A DNA stretch of 64,000 nucleotides from Nocardia asteroides (GCF_900637185.1 NZ_LR134352.1:186001-250000); one strand, 5' to 3'. Counted from the stretch's first letter, positions 8,292 to 18,621 are shown. Notes: generated by a model from the sequence alone, not told the origin. Translations and numbers: made by a program.

Positions 8292-9946
8292 CAGCGTCCA
8301 CCTCCACCTGGGAACATCCCGGCGGGCCTGCCCTTACCGTCCCAGTTGAGCAGGTTCACCCGCGCGCCCTCGCCCGCGCCGAGGGACTCGCTGGTCTGGC
8401 GCTGCTTCAGCGCGTGGAAAGTCTCGACGGCTACCGGCACCGGCGCGCCGCTGGTCTCCCCGAACGGGCCGGAAGCCTGCTCGTACATGCCGGGGCCGCC
8501 GTCGAAGTCGAGCGCGCAGTCGCTCACCGACTCCTCCAGCTGATGGCCGAGTTCGGCGTACGCCGACGGAATCACGTACCTGTCCTCGTATTTCGCGAGG
8601 GCGAGCAGGCGGTACATGCGATAGATCTGTTCCTCGGTCATGCCGACGGCGGCCGGAATATGTTCCTGCGGTTCGCGGCCCAGGTTGATGTCACGCATGT
8701 ACGAGCGCATGGCGGCCAGCTTGCGCAGCACCGCCGCCACGGGCTCGGTGTCACCCGCGGTGAACAGGCCGGCGAGGTATTCCAGTGGGATGCGCAAGGA
8801 TTCGAGCGCGCCGAAGAGGTTGCCGACGTCCTCGCCGTCGTGCCCGTCGCGGCTGACCGCGTCGACCACCGGCGACAACGGCGGGATGTACCAGACCATC
8901 GGCATGGTCCGGTACTCCGGATGCAGCGGCAGCGCGACACGGAAGTCCTTGAGCAGGGCGTGAATCGGCGAGCGCCGCGCCGCCTCGATCCACGCGTCCG
9001 GAATGCCGGAGGCTCGGGCGCCCGCCACCACCTGGGGATCGTTCGGGTCGAGCAGCACGTCCAGATGCGCCTCGTACAGGTCCTTGTCGTCGGCCACGGT
9101 CGCGGCGTCGAGCACCCGGTCCACGTCGTAGAAGATCAGCCCGATGTAGCGCAGCCTGCCCACGCAGGTCTCCGCGCAGACCGTCGGCAACCCGACCTCC
9201 ACGCGTGGATAGCAGAACGTGCACTTCTCGGCCTTGCCGGTCTTGTGGTTGAAGTACACCTTCTTGTACGGACAGCCGGACACGCACATCCGCCAGCCCC
9301 GGCACCGGTCCTGGTCGACCAGCACGATGCCGTCCTCGCTGCGCTTGTACATCGCCCCGGACGGGCACGACGCGACGCAGGCGGGATTGAGGCAGTGCTC
9401 GCAGATGCGCGGCAGATAGAACATGAAGGTCTGTTCGAGGTCGAGTTTGACCTTCTCGCTCACCTTCGCCAGCACCGGATCGCCGGGGACGATCTCGGGC
9501 GAGCCCGCCAGGTTGTCGTCCCAGTTGGCCGACCAGCCCACCTTCATCGGCTTGCCGCTGATCAGGCTGCGCGGCGGAGCCACCGGGATCTGGTCGCCGA
9601 GCGGCGCGTTGGTGAGGTTCTCGTAGTCGTAGGTCCAGGGTTCGTAATAGTCCTGGATCGCGGGCATCTTCGGGTTGGAGAAGATGCGGGCGAGCTTGGC
9701 GTAGCGGCCGCCGTCGCGCAGGTTCAGCCTGCCGTTGCGTTCGCGCACCCAGCCGCCGCGCCATTTCTCCTGATCCTCGTAGGTGCGCGGATAGCCCTGT
9801 CCCGGGCGGGTTTCCACATTGTTGAACCACACGTACTCGGTGCCCGAGCGGTTGGTCCAGGCCTGCTTGCAGGTCACCGAGCAGGTGTGGCAGCCGATGC
9901 ACTTGTCGAGGTTCATCACCATCGCCAGTTGCGCCATGACCTTCAT
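8291..9946 (-). CDS. narH: Respiratory nitrate reductase beta subunit (iron-sulfur)
   Basis: Electron-transfer subunit carrying four Fe-S clusters between NarI and NarG. The Cys clusters are all visible: CIGCHTCSVTC near residue 17, then CEHCLNPACVASCP, CRGWRMCVSGCP and CTFCYPR with CAETC. The Trp in CRGWRMC marks the [3Fe-4S] centre typical of NarH. At 551 residues it is full length. Its ATG overlaps the narG stop as ATGA. A second in-frame ATG three codons on (at 9937) gives MAQLAM and may be the true start. Confidence 0.96.
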   Translation of the reverse strand: MKVMAQLAMVMNLDKCIGCHTCSVTCKQAWTNRSGTEYVWFNNVETRPGQGYPRTYEDQEKWRGGWVRERNGRLNLRDGGRYAKLARIFSNPKMPAIQDYYEPWTYDYENLTNAPLGDQIPVAPPRSLISGKPMKVGWSANWDDNLAGSPEIVPGDPVLAKVSEKVKLDLEQTFMFYLPRICEHCLNPACVASCPSGAMYKRSEDGIVLVDQDRCRGWRMCVSGCPYKKVYFNHKTGKAEKCTFCYPRVEVGLPTVCAETCVGRLRYIGLIFYDVDRVLDAATVADDKDLYEAHLDVLLDPNDPQVVAGARASGIPDAWIEAARRSPIHALLKDFRVALPLHPEYRTMPMVWYIPPLSPVVDAVSRDGHDGEDVGNLFGALESLRIPLEYLAGLFTAGDTEPVAAVLRKLAAMRSYMRDINLGREPQEHIPAAVGMTEEQIYRMYRLLALAKYEDRYVIPSAYAELGHQLEESVSDCALDFDGGPGMYEQASGPFGETSGAPVPVAVETFHALKQRQTSESLGAGEGARVNLLNWDGKGRPAGMFPGGGGR

Positions 9947-12900
9947 CAGTACGTCACCTCCTGGCCGCGGCGCCGGACCACGGTCACTTCGTCACGCTGG
10001 TTTCCGGTGGGGCCGAGATAGTTGAACGCGAAGGCCGTCTGCGCGTAACCGCCCGCCAGATGCGACGGCTTCACCAGCAGGCGGGTCAGCGAATTGTGGA
10101 TGCCGCCACGGGTTCCCGTCTTCTCCGTGCGCGGCACATCGATGGTGCGTTCCTGGGCGTGGTGCACGTAGACCACGCCCTCGGGCATCCGGTGCGAGAC
10201 GATCGCGCGGCACACCAGCACACCGTTGCGGTTGTCGGCCTCCACCCAGTCGTTGTCGGCGACACCGATCTTCGCGGCGTCGGCCGGGCTCATCCACATG
10301 GTCGGGCCGCCGCGCGAGAGCGAGAGCATCAGCAGGTTGTCCTGGTACTCGGAGTGGATGGACCACTTGGAGTGCGGGGTCAGGTAGCGCACGGTGATGC
10401 CGACACCATCGCGCTGGTCGCCGATCCGGGGTTCGTCGAAGAGGCGGGCCATGTCCAGCGGCGGCCGGTAGATCGGCAGCGCCTCGCCCAGTTCCTCGAT
10501 CCAGTCGTGGTCGACGTAGAAGTGCATGCGGCCGGTGAGCGTGTGAAAGGGCTTGAGCTGCTCGATGTTCACCGTGAACGGCGCGTACCGGCGGCCGCCG
10601 GTCTCGCTACCGGACCATTCGGGACTGGTGATCACCGGCACCGGCCTGGCCTGGGTGTCGGCGAAGGTGATCCGCTTCTCCTCGCTGCCTTCGGCGAGGT
10701 GGACCAGCGCCCGCCCGGTGCGCTTCTCCAGCTCCTGGAAGCCCGCGACGGAGAGTCTGCCGTTGGAGGTGCCGGACAGCCGCAGCACCGTCTCGGCCAT
10801 CTTCTCGGCGGTGTCCAGGGCCGGGCGTCCTTCGGCCACACCGGCGTTCATCACTCCGTGCAGCTTCGCGAGTTCGCGGACTTCCTGATCGGGGATCACG
10901 GTGACGCCCTTGGTGGTCAGGCCCGCCTTCTCCACCAGCGGGCCCAGCGCCGCCCATTTCTCGGCGATCGCCGGGTAGTCACGTTCCACCACCACCAGCG
11001 GGCCCATCGTCCTGCCGGGGACCGGCTTCTCACCAGTCGTACGCCAATCCGATTCCACGCCACCGGGATAGGCCATGGCGCCCGGGGTGTCGTGTTGCAG
11101 TGTGCCCATGACGATGTCGGTGCGCTTGCCCAGATGCTTCGCCGCCATGGCCGAGAAGCTGCGGGCGATGGCGCCGAAAGCGTCGAAGTCCGAACGGGTT
11201 TCCCACGGCGGATCGATGGCGGGGGTGAACGCGTGGATGTAGGGGTGCATGTCGGTGCTGGACAGGTCGGCCTTCTCGTACCAGGTCGCCGCGGGCAGCA
11301 CCACGTCGGAGAACAGGGTGGTGGAGGTCATCCGGAAGTCGATCGACATCAGCAGGTCGAGCTTGCCCTCGGGCACCTCGTCAGGCCAGTCCACGCTCAC
11401 CGGGCGGGTACCGGGCTCGGTGGGGGTGGCCTGGAGATTCGAGGTGGTGCCGAGCAGGTGTTTCAGGAAGTACTCGTTGCCCTTGGACGAGGAGCCGAGC
11501 AGGTTGGCCCGCCACACGCTGAGCACGCGCGGCCAGTTCTTCGCGGCGTCGGGGTCCTGGAGCGCGAATCGCAGCTCGCCACCGGCCAATTGGTCGACGG
11601 TGTACTGGACGGGGTCTACGCCCGCCGCCTTCGCCGCGTCAGCCAGGTCGAGGCTGGAGCGGTCGAACTGCGGGAAGAACGGGGTCCAGCCCATCGCGAC
11701 GGCCGAGCTCAGCACGTCCATGGTGTGCTTGTCCTTGAACCGGCCGCGACCGGTCGGCGCGGACAGCGCGTCGGCACGGTAGCCGTCGTAGCGCCACTGG
11801 TCGGTGTGCACGTACCAGTAGGAGGTGCCCGCCATCTGGCGCGGCGGCCGCGACCAGTCGGTGCCCATGGCGACGGTCGCCCAGCCGGTCACCGGCCTGC
11901 ACTTCTCCTGCCCCACGTAATGGGCCCAGCCGCCGCCGTTGCGGCCCATCGACCCGGTGAGCAGCAGCAGCGACAGGATGGCGCGGTAGGTCGCGTCGCC
12001 GTGGAACCACTGGCAGATGCCCGCGCCCATGATGATCATGGTCCGGCCGCCGGACTCCACCGCGTTGTTCGCGAACTCCCTGGCGATCCGGACCACCTGG
12101 GCCGCGGACACACCGGTGATCGGCTCCTGCCAGGCCGGGGTGTATGGGGTCTCGGCGTCGTCGTAGTCGCGCGGCCAGTCCCCCGGCAGGCCGGGCCTCG
12201 CCACCCCGTACTGGGCCAGCATCAGATCGAAGACCGTGCACACCCGTCGGCCGGCGACCACCCGGACGGGCACGCCGCGCGCCATGGTCTCGCCGTGCCC
12301 GTCGACGGTGTCGAAGCGCGGCAGGGTGACCTCCGCCGCCTGCCCGGCCGCCTCCCCCGCCTCGGCGACGGTCAGCGTGGGTACCAGCTCGCCCAGGTCG
12401 AGGTTCCATTTGCCGACGCCGTCGGGCCCGTAGCGGAACCCGAGCGACCCGTGCGGCACCACCGGCGCCCCGGTGACCCCGTCGACGAACACCGGCTTGA
12501 ACGCCGCGTTCTCCTCGGTGCTGCCCAGGTCGGCCGCGGTGAGGTTCTTGCCGGGCACCAGCCGCCCGTCGCGCTCCTCGAGGGTGATCAGGAACGGCAG
12601 ATCGGTGAACCGGCGGACGTAGTCGACGAAGAACGGTTCGCGCCTGCGCACGTAGTACTCGCTCGCGATCACGTGTCCCATGGCCATGGCCAGCGCACCG
12701 TCGGTGCCCGCCGCGCACGGCATCCACTCGTCGGCGAACTTGGTGTTGTCGGCGTAGTCGGGGCTGACGGTGACGATCTTGGTGCCGCGATACCGCACCT
12801 CGGCCATCCAGTGCGCGTCCGGCGTCCGGGTGACCGGCACATTGGAACCCCACATGAGCAGGTACGACGCGTCCCACCAGTCGCCGGACTCGGGCACGTC

Positions 12901-13638
12901 GGTCTGGTCGCCGAACACCTGCGGCGAGGCCACCGGCAGGTCGGCGTACCAGTCGTAGAACGAGGTCATCGCGCCGCCGATGAGCTCGATGAAACGGGAA
13001 CCGGCCGCGAAGGAGATCATCGACATGGCCGGGATCGGCGAGAAGCCGGCCACCCGGTCGGGGCCGTGGGTCTTGATGGTGTGCACGTGCGCGGCGGCGA
13101 TCATCTCCACCGCCTCGTCCCAGCTCACCCGGACCAGTCCGCCCTTGCCCCTGGCCCGCTGGTAGGTGCGGCGGCGTTCGGGGTCGGCCTGGATGTCGGC
13201 CCAGGCCAGCACCGGGTCACCGAGCCGTCTTCTGGCCTCCCGGTACATCTCCACGAGGACGCCGCGCGCGTACGGATACCGCACGCGGGTGGGCGAATAC
13301 GTGTACCAGGAGAACGCCGCGCCGCGCGGACAGCCGCGCGGCTCGTATTCGGGACGGTCGGGTCCCGCCGAGGGGTAGTCGGTCTCCTGGGTCTCCCAGG
13401 TGATGATGTCGTCCTTGACGTAGATCTTCCACGAGCACGACCCGGTGCAGTTCACCCCGTGCGTCGAGCGCACCACCTTGTCGTGGCTCCAGCGGTTGCG
13501 GTAGAAGATGTCGCCCTCACGCCCGCCCTGCCGGGTGACGGTGCGCAGATCGGCGGATTCGGTACCGGGCGTGAAGAACCGCCCGCTGCGCACGAGCAGG
13601 TCCTCGATGGGTCCGCCGATGCGCTCTTCGGATGCCAC
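9946..13638 (-). CDS. narG: Respiratory nitrate reductase alpha subunit (molybdenum)
   Basis: Catalytic subunit (1230 residues) reducing nitrate to nitrite at a Mo-bisMGD centre, cytoplasmic face. The chosen start is the GTG at 13638, preceded by GGAGAG, giving VASEERIGG and a normal-length NarG. The open frame continues upstream through narK only by chance. The N-terminal His/Cys cluster (HGVNCTGSCSWK) binds the proximal [4Fe-4S], and the Mo-ligand region YDWYADLP is present. Upstream is narK; downstream H, J and I follow with overlaps. The genes allow anaerobic nitrate respiration or redox balancing under low oxygen. Confidence 0.96.
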   Translation of the reverse strand: MASEERIGGPIEDLLVRSGRFFTPGTESADLRTVTRQGGREGDIFYRNRWSHDKVVRSTHGVNCTGSCSWKIYVKDDIITWETQETDYPSAGPDRPEYEPRGCPRGAAFSWYTYSPTRVRYPYARGVLVEMYREARRRLGDPVLAWADIQADPERRRTYQRARGKGGLVRVSWDEAVEMIAAAHVHTIKTHGPDRVAGFSPIPAMSMISFAAGSRFIELIGGAMTSFYDWYADLPVASPQVFGDQTDVPESGDWWDASYLLMWGSNVPVTRTPDAHWMAEVRYRGTKIVTVSPDYADNTKFADEWMPCAAGTDGALAMAMGHVIASEYYVRRREPFFVDYVRRFTDLPFLITLEERDGRLVPGKNLTAADLGSTEENAAFKPVFVDGVTGAPVVPHGSLGFRYGPDGVGKWNLDLGELVPTLTVAEAGEAAGQAAEVTLPRFDTVDGHGETMARGVPVRVVAGRRVCTVFDLMLAQYGVARPGLPGDWPRDYDDAETPYTPAWQEPITGVSAAQVVRIAREFANNAVESGGRTMIIMGAGICQWFHGDATYRAILSLLLLTGSMGRNGGGWAHYVGQEKCRPVTGWATVAMGTDWSRPPRQMAGTSYWYVHTDQWRYDGYRADALSAPTGRGRFKDKHTMDVLSSAVAMGWTPFFPQFDRSSLDLADAAKAAGVDPVQYTVDQLAGGELRFALQDPDAAKNWPRVLSVWRANLLGSSSKGNEYFLKHLLGTTSNLQATPTEPGTRPVSVDWPDEVPEGKLDLLMSIDFRMTSTTLFSDVVLPAATWYEKADLSSTDMHPYIHAFTPAIDPPWETRSDFDAFGAIARSFSAMAAKHLGKRTDIVMGTLQHDTPGAMAYPGGVESDWRTTGEKPVPGRTMGPLVVVERDYPAIAEKWAALGPLVEKAGLTTKGVTVIPDQEVRELAKLHGVMNAGVAEGRPALDTAEKMAETVLRLSGTSNGRLSVAGFQELEKRTGRALVHLAEGSEEKRITFADTQARPVPVITSPEWSGSETGGRRYAPFTVNIEQLKPFHTLTGRMHFYVDHDWIEELGEALPIYRPPLDMARLFDEPRIGDQRDGVGITVRYLTPHSKWSIHSEYQDNLLMLSLSRGGPTMWMSPADAAKIGVADNDWVEADNRNGVLVCRAIVSHRMPEGVVYVHHAQERTIDVPRTEKTGTRGGIHNSLTRLLVKPSHLAGGYAQTAFAFNYLGPTGNQRDEVTVVRRRGQEVTY

Positions 13639-13661
13639 GTGCGCTCTCCTTCGCGGTCGGA

Positions 13662-14891
13662 TCAGGCGTGCGGTTCCGGTTCGGTGGCGTGCAGTTTGAA
13701 CGCGGTGTAGAGCAGGGCCGCGAGCGCGGTGGCCGCGAGCAGCAGCAGGCCGACGGTGTAGCTGTGGGTGGCCTCGTTGTAGGTGACACCCATGATCAGC
13801 GGCGGGAAGTAGCCACCGAGACCACCTGCCGCCGAGACGATTCCGGTGACACTGCCGACGTTGGAGGCGGGCGAGCGCCGCGCCACCCAGGCGAACACGC
13901 CGCCGGTGCCGATCCCGAGGAACAGCGCCATCGTGATGAAGGTGGCCGCCGAGGCGATGTCGGCGGGTGGTTTGAACGAGGCGACGATCGCCATCACCAC
14001 CGTGCCCGCCAGCGAGGTGACCACGATGTACTTGGGCGCGATCCGGTCCGACAGGGCACCGCCGATGGGCCGGGCGATCACCGCGGCCAGGGCGAAGGCG
14101 GCGGTGCGGGTGCCCGCGTCGACCGCGGAGAAGCCGTAGACGTTCTTGATGTAGGTGGGCAGGTACGAACTGAACGCCACGAACCCGCCGAACACCACCG
14201 CGTACAGGAACGACATCTCCCAGGTGACACCGAGTTTCATGGCGGCGCGCAGCTTGGGCACCACCGGATCGGTGTTGGGGGTGAACTGCGGCGAGTTCCG
14301 CATGAGGAACACGCACAGCAGCGCTGTCACCGCCAGCGCGGCGGCCACGATCAGATGCGTGGACAGCAGCCCGAACCAGCGGACGAAACGCGGGGTGAAG
14401 AACGCCGATACCGCGGTACCCACCATGCCCGCGCCGAACACACCGGTCGCGAACCCGCGCCGGGACGGCTCGTACCAGGAGTTCGCGAACGGGATCCCGA
14501 CGGCGAAGATGGTGCCGGGGATGCCGAGCAGGAAGGCCGAGACCAGCATCAGCGGATACGACTCGATGCTGCCCGCGATGCCGACCAGGACCACCGGCAC
14601 GATCGAGGCCAGCGAGACCCCGATGAACATCATCCGGCCGCCGATCCGGTCGGTGAGCGCGCCCGAGACGATCCGGCCCAGCGAGCCGACCAGGATCGGC
14701 ATCGCCACCATGATCGACGCTGCCATACTGCTCAGCGTCATCTTGTCGGCGTAGTTCGGGGAGAGCGGGCCGATCAGGTTCCAGGCCCAGAAGTTGATGG
14801 CCGAAACCCAGGTGGCCAGGACGAGGTTGAGCGTCGCCGACCCGGTGCGTACCGCTGTCTGTAGCGAGGTCACCCGTCCAGGAGACCACAT
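13662..14891 (-). CDS. narK: Nitrate/nitrite MFS transporter
   Basis: Twelve-helix major facilitator of the NarK/NasA family supplying nitrate and exporting nitrite for the downstream reductase. Signature segments are WAWNLIGPLSP in helix 1 and the Gly-rich GIPGTIFAVGIPFANSWY and GLGGYFPPLIMGV segments of the nitrate signature. The frame is open further upstream; I prefer the ATG at 14891, and the GTG at 14873 (VTSLQTAV) is equally plausible. The narG start lies only 23 bp past the stop, which supports one narK-narGHJI transcript. No DosR-type palindrome was found upstream. Confidence 0.92.
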   Translation of the reverse strand: MWSPGRVTSLQTAVRTGSATLNLVLATWVSAINFWAWNLIGPLSPNYADKMTLSSMAASIMVAMPILVGSLGRIVSGALTDRIGGRMMFIGVSLASIVPVVLVGIAGSIESYPLMLVSAFLLGIPGTIFAVGIPFANSWYEPSRRGFATGVFGAGMVGTAVSAFFTPRFVRWFGLLSTHLIVAAALAVTALLCVFLMRNSPQFTPNTDPVVPKLRAAMKLGVTWEMSFLYAVVFGGFVAFSSYLPTYIKNVYGFSAVDAGTRTAAFALAAVIARPIGGALSDRIAPKYIVVTSLAGTVVMAIVASFKPPADIASAATFITMALFLGIGTGGVFAWVARRSPASNVGSVTGIVSAAGGLGGYFPPLIMGVTYNEATHSYTVGLLLLAATALAALLYTAFKLHATEPEPHA

Positions 14892-15054
14892 CGGCACCGG
14901 CCGTAATGCTTGAACACGCAACGATCGGGCAACTCGGCGAGAAATCGCGCGAGCACGAGTTCGGGCCACTTTCCGGCGGCGTCACCGCGCCCTGGCAAAC
15001 CGCCGGATGTCCACACCCCGCGATGCGATCGGCCACATGGGCAACAATGTGGGG

Positions 15055-17118
15055 ATGAGCGGCGTTGAGCAGAACGTGACCGATCCCTATCTCTGGCTCG
15101 AGGACGTGACCGACGAGGCCGCGCTGGACTGGGCGCGCGCCCGCAACGAGGTGGTCGGCCGCCGGTTCGCCGCGACCGACCGGTTCGCCGACCTGGAGCG
15201 TCGCATCCTCGCGATGCTCGACGACGACACCAAGATCGCCTACCCGGGCCGGCGCGGCCCGTGGCTCTACAACTTCTGGCGCGACGCCGAGCACCAGCGC
15301 GGGCTGTGGCGGCGCACCACCATCGAGTCCTACGCCACCGACGATCCCGAGTGGGACGTGCTGATCGATGTCGACGCGCTGGCCGAGGCCGACGGCGAGA
15401 ACTGGGTGTGGCAGGGCGCCACCGTGCTGCGCCCGTCCCAGGAGCGCGCCTTCATCCAGCTCTCCCGCGGCGGCGCCGACGCCAAGGTGCAGCGCGAGTT
15501 CGACCTGACCACACGGCGATTCATCGACCCCGCCGACGGCGGCTTCTACCTGCCCGAGGCCAAGTCGCAGCTGCGCTGGATCGATATCGACACCGTCTAC
15601 GTGGGTACCGACTTCGGCCCGGACGCGCTCACCGACTCCGGCTATCCCCGCGTCGCCAAGCGCTGGCATCGTGGCACCCCGCTGGCCGAGGCCGTGACGG
15701 TCTTCGAGGGCAAGCCCAGCGATGTCTCGATCAGCGTCGGCTACGACCGCCACCCCGGCTATGAACGGCACTGGGCCGGCCGAGCCACGGACTTCTTCAA
15801 CGAGGAGGTCTCACTGCTCGGCCCCGACGGCACCTGGCAGCTGCTCGACACCCCCACCGACGCGGACGTGAGCTGGTACCGCGACTGGCTGCTGGTGCGG
15901 TTGAAGACCGCGTGGACGGTCGGCGGCGAGACCTTCGAGCCCGGCAGCCTGATCGTCACCGACCTGCCCGGATTCCTCGCGGGCGACCGGGATTTCGAGG
16001 TCCTGTTCACCCCCGACGCGCACACCTCGCTGGACGGGTGGGGCTGGACCGAGAACCACCTGATCCTGACCACCCTGCAGGACGTGCAGTCCGGTTTCCG
16101 GGTACTCACGCCCGGTCCCGACGGCTGGGCGGCCAGCGGCCTCGCCGATTCCCCGGCGATGTCGTCGACCTCGGTCAGCAATCTCGACCCGCTGGAGGCC
16201 GGTGACGAATTCATGCTCACCACCACCGGTTTCACCACGCCGACCACCCTGCTGAGCGGGTCCGTCGGCCAGGCGGTGACCCAATTGAAGCAGGCCCCCG
16301 CGTATTTCGACGCGACCGGAGTGGAGACCGAGCAGTTCTTCGCCACCTCCGACGACGGAACGGCGGTGCCCTACTTCGTGATTCGTCACCGTGACCGTCG
16401 CGGGACGCCCAGCCCCACCATCATGAACGGCTACGGCGGTTTCGAGATCTCCAAGACGCCGCAATATCTGGGCTCGGCCGGAATGGCGTGGCTGGAACGT
16501 GGCGGCACCTATGTGATGACCAATATTCGCGGCGGCGGCGAATACGGTCCCGAATGGCACACGGCGGCATTGAAAGAACACCGGCACCGGGCGTTCGAGG
16601 ACTTCGCCGCGGTCGCCCGCGACCTGGTGACGCGCGGCATCACCACCGCGGACCGTCTGGGCGCCATCGGCGGCAGCAACGGCGGCCTGCTGATGGGCGT
16701 GATGCTCACCCGCTACCCGGAGCTGTTCGGCGCGATCGTGTGCCAGGTGCCGCTGCTGGACATGCGGCGCTACCACCTGCTGCTGGCGGGCGCGTCCTGG
16801 GTGGCCGAGTACGGCGACCCGGACAAGCCCGAGGAATGGGCCTACATCAGCGAGTACTCGCCGTACCAGAACACCGATCCCGATCGGCAGTACCCGCCGA
16901 TCCTGCTGGCCACCTCCACCCGCGACGACCGGGTGCACCCCGGCCACGCCAGGAAGATGGCCGCGCTGCTGGAAGCCCAGGACCGCACCGTCTGGTACTA
17001 CGAGAACATCGAGGGCGGGCACGGCGGAGCCGCCGACAACAAGCAGTCGGCGTACCTGTCCGCGCTGGTCTACGAGTTCTTCACGCAGATGCTGATGGAG
17101 GGCCGCCGCGCGGCCTGA
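15055..17118 (+). CDS. Prolyl oligopeptidase family protein (S9A)
   Basis: Cytoplasmic serine peptidase of 687 residues with an N-terminal beta-propeller and a C-terminal alpha/beta-hydrolase domain. The start begins with DPYLWLEDV, the typical S9A opening. The catalytic triad is complete: Ser in GGSNGGLLMG, Asp in STRDDRVHPGHA, His in EGGHGGAADN. In-frame ATGs at 15007 and 15040 would add only a non-conserved leader. A homologous gene lies in the groEL2-lpdC part of the M. tuberculosis map (from memory). Substrate is probably small peptides; no signal peptide. Confidence 0.9.
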   Translation: MSGVEQNVTDPYLWLEDVTDEAALDWARARNEVVGRRFAATDRFADLERRILAMLDDDTKIAYPGRRGPWLYNFWRDAEHQRGLWRRTTIESYATDDPEWDVLIDVDALAEADGENWVWQGATVLRPSQERAFIQLSRGGADAKVQREFDLTTRRFIDPADGGFYLPEAKSQLRWIDIDTVYVGTDFGPDALTDSGYPRVAKRWHRGTPLAEAVTVFEGKPSDVSISVGYDRHPGYERHWAGRATDFFNEEVSLLGPDGTWQLLDTPTDADVSWYRDWLLVRLKTAWTVGGETFEPGSLIVTDLPGFLAGDRDFEVLFTPDAHTSLDGWGWTENHLILTTLQDVQSGFRVLTPGPDGWAASGLADSPAMSSTSVSNLDPLEAGDEFMLTTTGFTTPTTLLSGSVGQAVTQLKQAPAYFDATGVETEQFFATSDDGTAVPYFVIRHRDRRGTPSPTIMNGYGGFEISKTPQYLGSAGMAWLERGGTYVMTNIRGGGEYGPEWHTAALKEHRHRAFEDFAAVARDLVTRGITTADRLGAIGGSNGGLLMGVMLTRYPELFGAIVCQVPLLDMRRYHLLLAGASWVAEYGDPDKPEEWAYISEYSPYQNTDPDRQYPPILLATSTRDDRVHPGHARKMAALLEAQDRTVWYYENIEGGHGGAADNKQSAYLSALVYEFFTQMLMEGRRAA

Positions 17119-17121
17119 CGC

Positions 17122-17991
17122 TCAGCGGTCGCGCAACCACTTCTCGACGACGTCGACGGTGGAGTCCGGATTGGTGATCCAGCCGTTGTGCCCCAGGGCC
17201 TCCGGCTGGAACCACCGGGTGACCGGCGCTGCGGGCAGCTTGCTCAGCAGGTGGTCGGCGGAGGTCTGCGGGGCCAGGTCGTCGCCCGCCACCGTGATGG
17301 ACAGGACCGGGAACTTCAGCCGGGAGATGCGTTCCTCGTAGTCGATGTCGGCGCCGACCGGGACGAAGCGGCCGGTCCTGGCCAGCCGCGCCCAGTCCGA
17401 CATGAGCACCTTGGACTGCCTGCCGAAGGCGCGCTTGCCGAGCATGTCGCCGGGCCAGAAACCGGCCAGGTTCGACGCCACGGCCACGGCGGCGGTGCCG
17501 ACCAGCATGCCGGGCCCGAAGACGCCGCGGTAGCCGCGGAAATACGGTGTGCCGGAGGCGACCAGGATCAGCCCGGCGATCCGCCCGCGCGCCCTGGCCG
17601 CGTACATCACCGACAGCTGCCCGCCCATGCTGTGGCCGAGCAGATACGGGGTGCTGTCGGGGAAGCGGGTGCGCACCGCCTGCAGCATCGCCGGGAAGTC
17701 GATCGAGGCCAGTTCGTGGTAGCCGAAGGCGCTGTCGGCGTCGGTGCGGTGCGTGCTGTCTCCGTTGCCGCGCAGCTCGCCGATGGCCACGTCGAAGCCG
17801 CGCTGGGCCAGCCGGTCGCCGAAGTACTCGTAGAACTCGCCGGGTACGGCAAGGCCGGGCACGATGACGACCACCGGCCGTGGCGCGTCGGGAGTGACCG
17901 TGTGCCGGTGTGGCCCGCGCGCCGGAATGAGCCGGACGGGCAGCGTGGTGCCGTCGGGTACCTGGATCGGAACGATCTCGACCCGGGGCAT
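17122..17991 (-). CDS. Alpha/beta hydrolase
   Basis: Serine hydrolase of 289 residues, probably a lipase/esterase or thioesterase of the alpha/beta fold. The nucleophile elbow GHSMGG is near residue 118, and PGLAVPGEF supplies the oxyanion region. A late Asp (TVAGDDLAP) and His (ALGHNGW) complete a triad. Its ATG overlaps the TetR-family stop codon (ATGA), so the two are co-transcribed and the hydrolase is a likely target of that regulator. Substrate unknown. Confidence 0.85.
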   Translation of the reverse strand: MPRVEIVPIQVPDGTTLPVRLIPARGPHRHTVTPDAPRPVVVIVPGLAVPGEFYEYFGDRLAQRGFDVAIGELRGNGDSTHRTDADSAFGYHELASIDFPAMLQAVRTRFPDSTPYLLGHSMGGQLSVMYAARARGRIAGLILVASGTPYFRGYRGVFGPGMLVGTAAVAVASNLAGFWPGDMLGKRAFGRQSKVLMSDWARLARTGRFVPVGADIDYEERISRLKFPVLSITVAGDDLAPQTSADHLLSKLPAAPVTRWFQPEALGHNGWITNPDSTVDVVEKWLRDR

Positions 17992-18596
17992 CAGGCCCCT
18001 ACCGCACCAAGGATCACCCGGCTCAGTACCTGGATCACGTCGTCGAGCGGCGGCCGCGGTTCCGCGCCGCTCCAGCCGTCGACGACATAGTTCACCGCGC
18101 CGATGATGGCCAGTACCCGCAGCTCGTAGTCGCCGGGTGGGATCTCACCGTGCATCGCCGCGTCCTCGGCGGCACTGGCCAGCAGTGATCCCCACACACG
18201 CCGCAGTTCCAGCCGGAACTTCTCCACCTTGGGGCCTGCGCCCACCACCTCGACCAGGGCCACCCGCGCCTTGCGCGGATCGGTGCCGATGGTCTCGACA
18301 TAGGCGCGCACCGCGGCATCGATCTGTTCGAGCACCGGTGCGTCGGTCTTGGCCTCGAGGGCGGTGGCGACCGCTTCGCGTGATTGCCGATCGATCTGCT
18401 CGTACAGTTCCAGCAGCAGCGATTCGCGGCCGGTGAACTCCTCGTAGAACTGCCGAGACGAGAGCCCGGCGTCCTTACAGATGGCACCGACCGAACTGTT
18501 GGCGTACCCGTCGCGCGCGAAGACCGTCAGGCCTGACTCCAGAAAACGCGCACGCCGCTGGCGTTGCCGGTCCTCTACGGGTTGCCCGGCATACAT
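17991..18596 (-). CDS. TetR-family transcription regulator
   Basis: Repressor-type protein of about 201 residues with an N-terminal TetR HTH (SVGAICKDAGLSSRQFYEEF) and a helical ligand domain. Start choice: ATGs at 18662, 18623 and 18596 are all in frame. I chose 18596 because a perfect 15-bp dyad (18622-18636) then sits 26 bases upstream as an operator, and because this start gives the normal distance to the HTH. The other two would place the operator inside the gene. It is translationally coupled to the downstream alpha/beta hydrolase, which it probably controls together with itself. Confidence 0.87.
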   Translation of the reverse strand: MYAGQPVEDRQRQRRARFLESGLTVFARDGYANSSVGAICKDAGLSSRQFYEEFTGRESLLLELYEQIDRQSREAVATALEAKTDAPVLEQIDAAVRAYVETIGTDPRKARVALVEVVGAGPKVEKFRLELRRVWGSLLASAAEDAAMHGEIPPGDYELRVLAIIGAVNYVVDGWSGAEPRPPLDDVIQVLSRVILGAVGA

Positions 18597-18621
18597 TCGT
18601 CCCGTATTCGCATCCTGTGAC

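Noticed and set aside
10060..13710. 1216-codon open frame on the plus strand opposite narG
   Set aside because: It is antisense to a complete, motif-bearing NarG; the protein is Arg/His/Gly-rich without any family, a result of high GC content.
14918..14933. GTTGC-N6-GTTGC direct repeat upstream of narK as a GlnR or NarL box
   Set aside because: It does not match the GlnR consensus and a direct repeat of five bases is common at this GC content.
13639..15771. Upstream in-frame extension of narG through narK
   Set aside because: The GTG at 13638 has a ribosome site and gives normal length; the extension is translated noise opposite or out of frame with narK.
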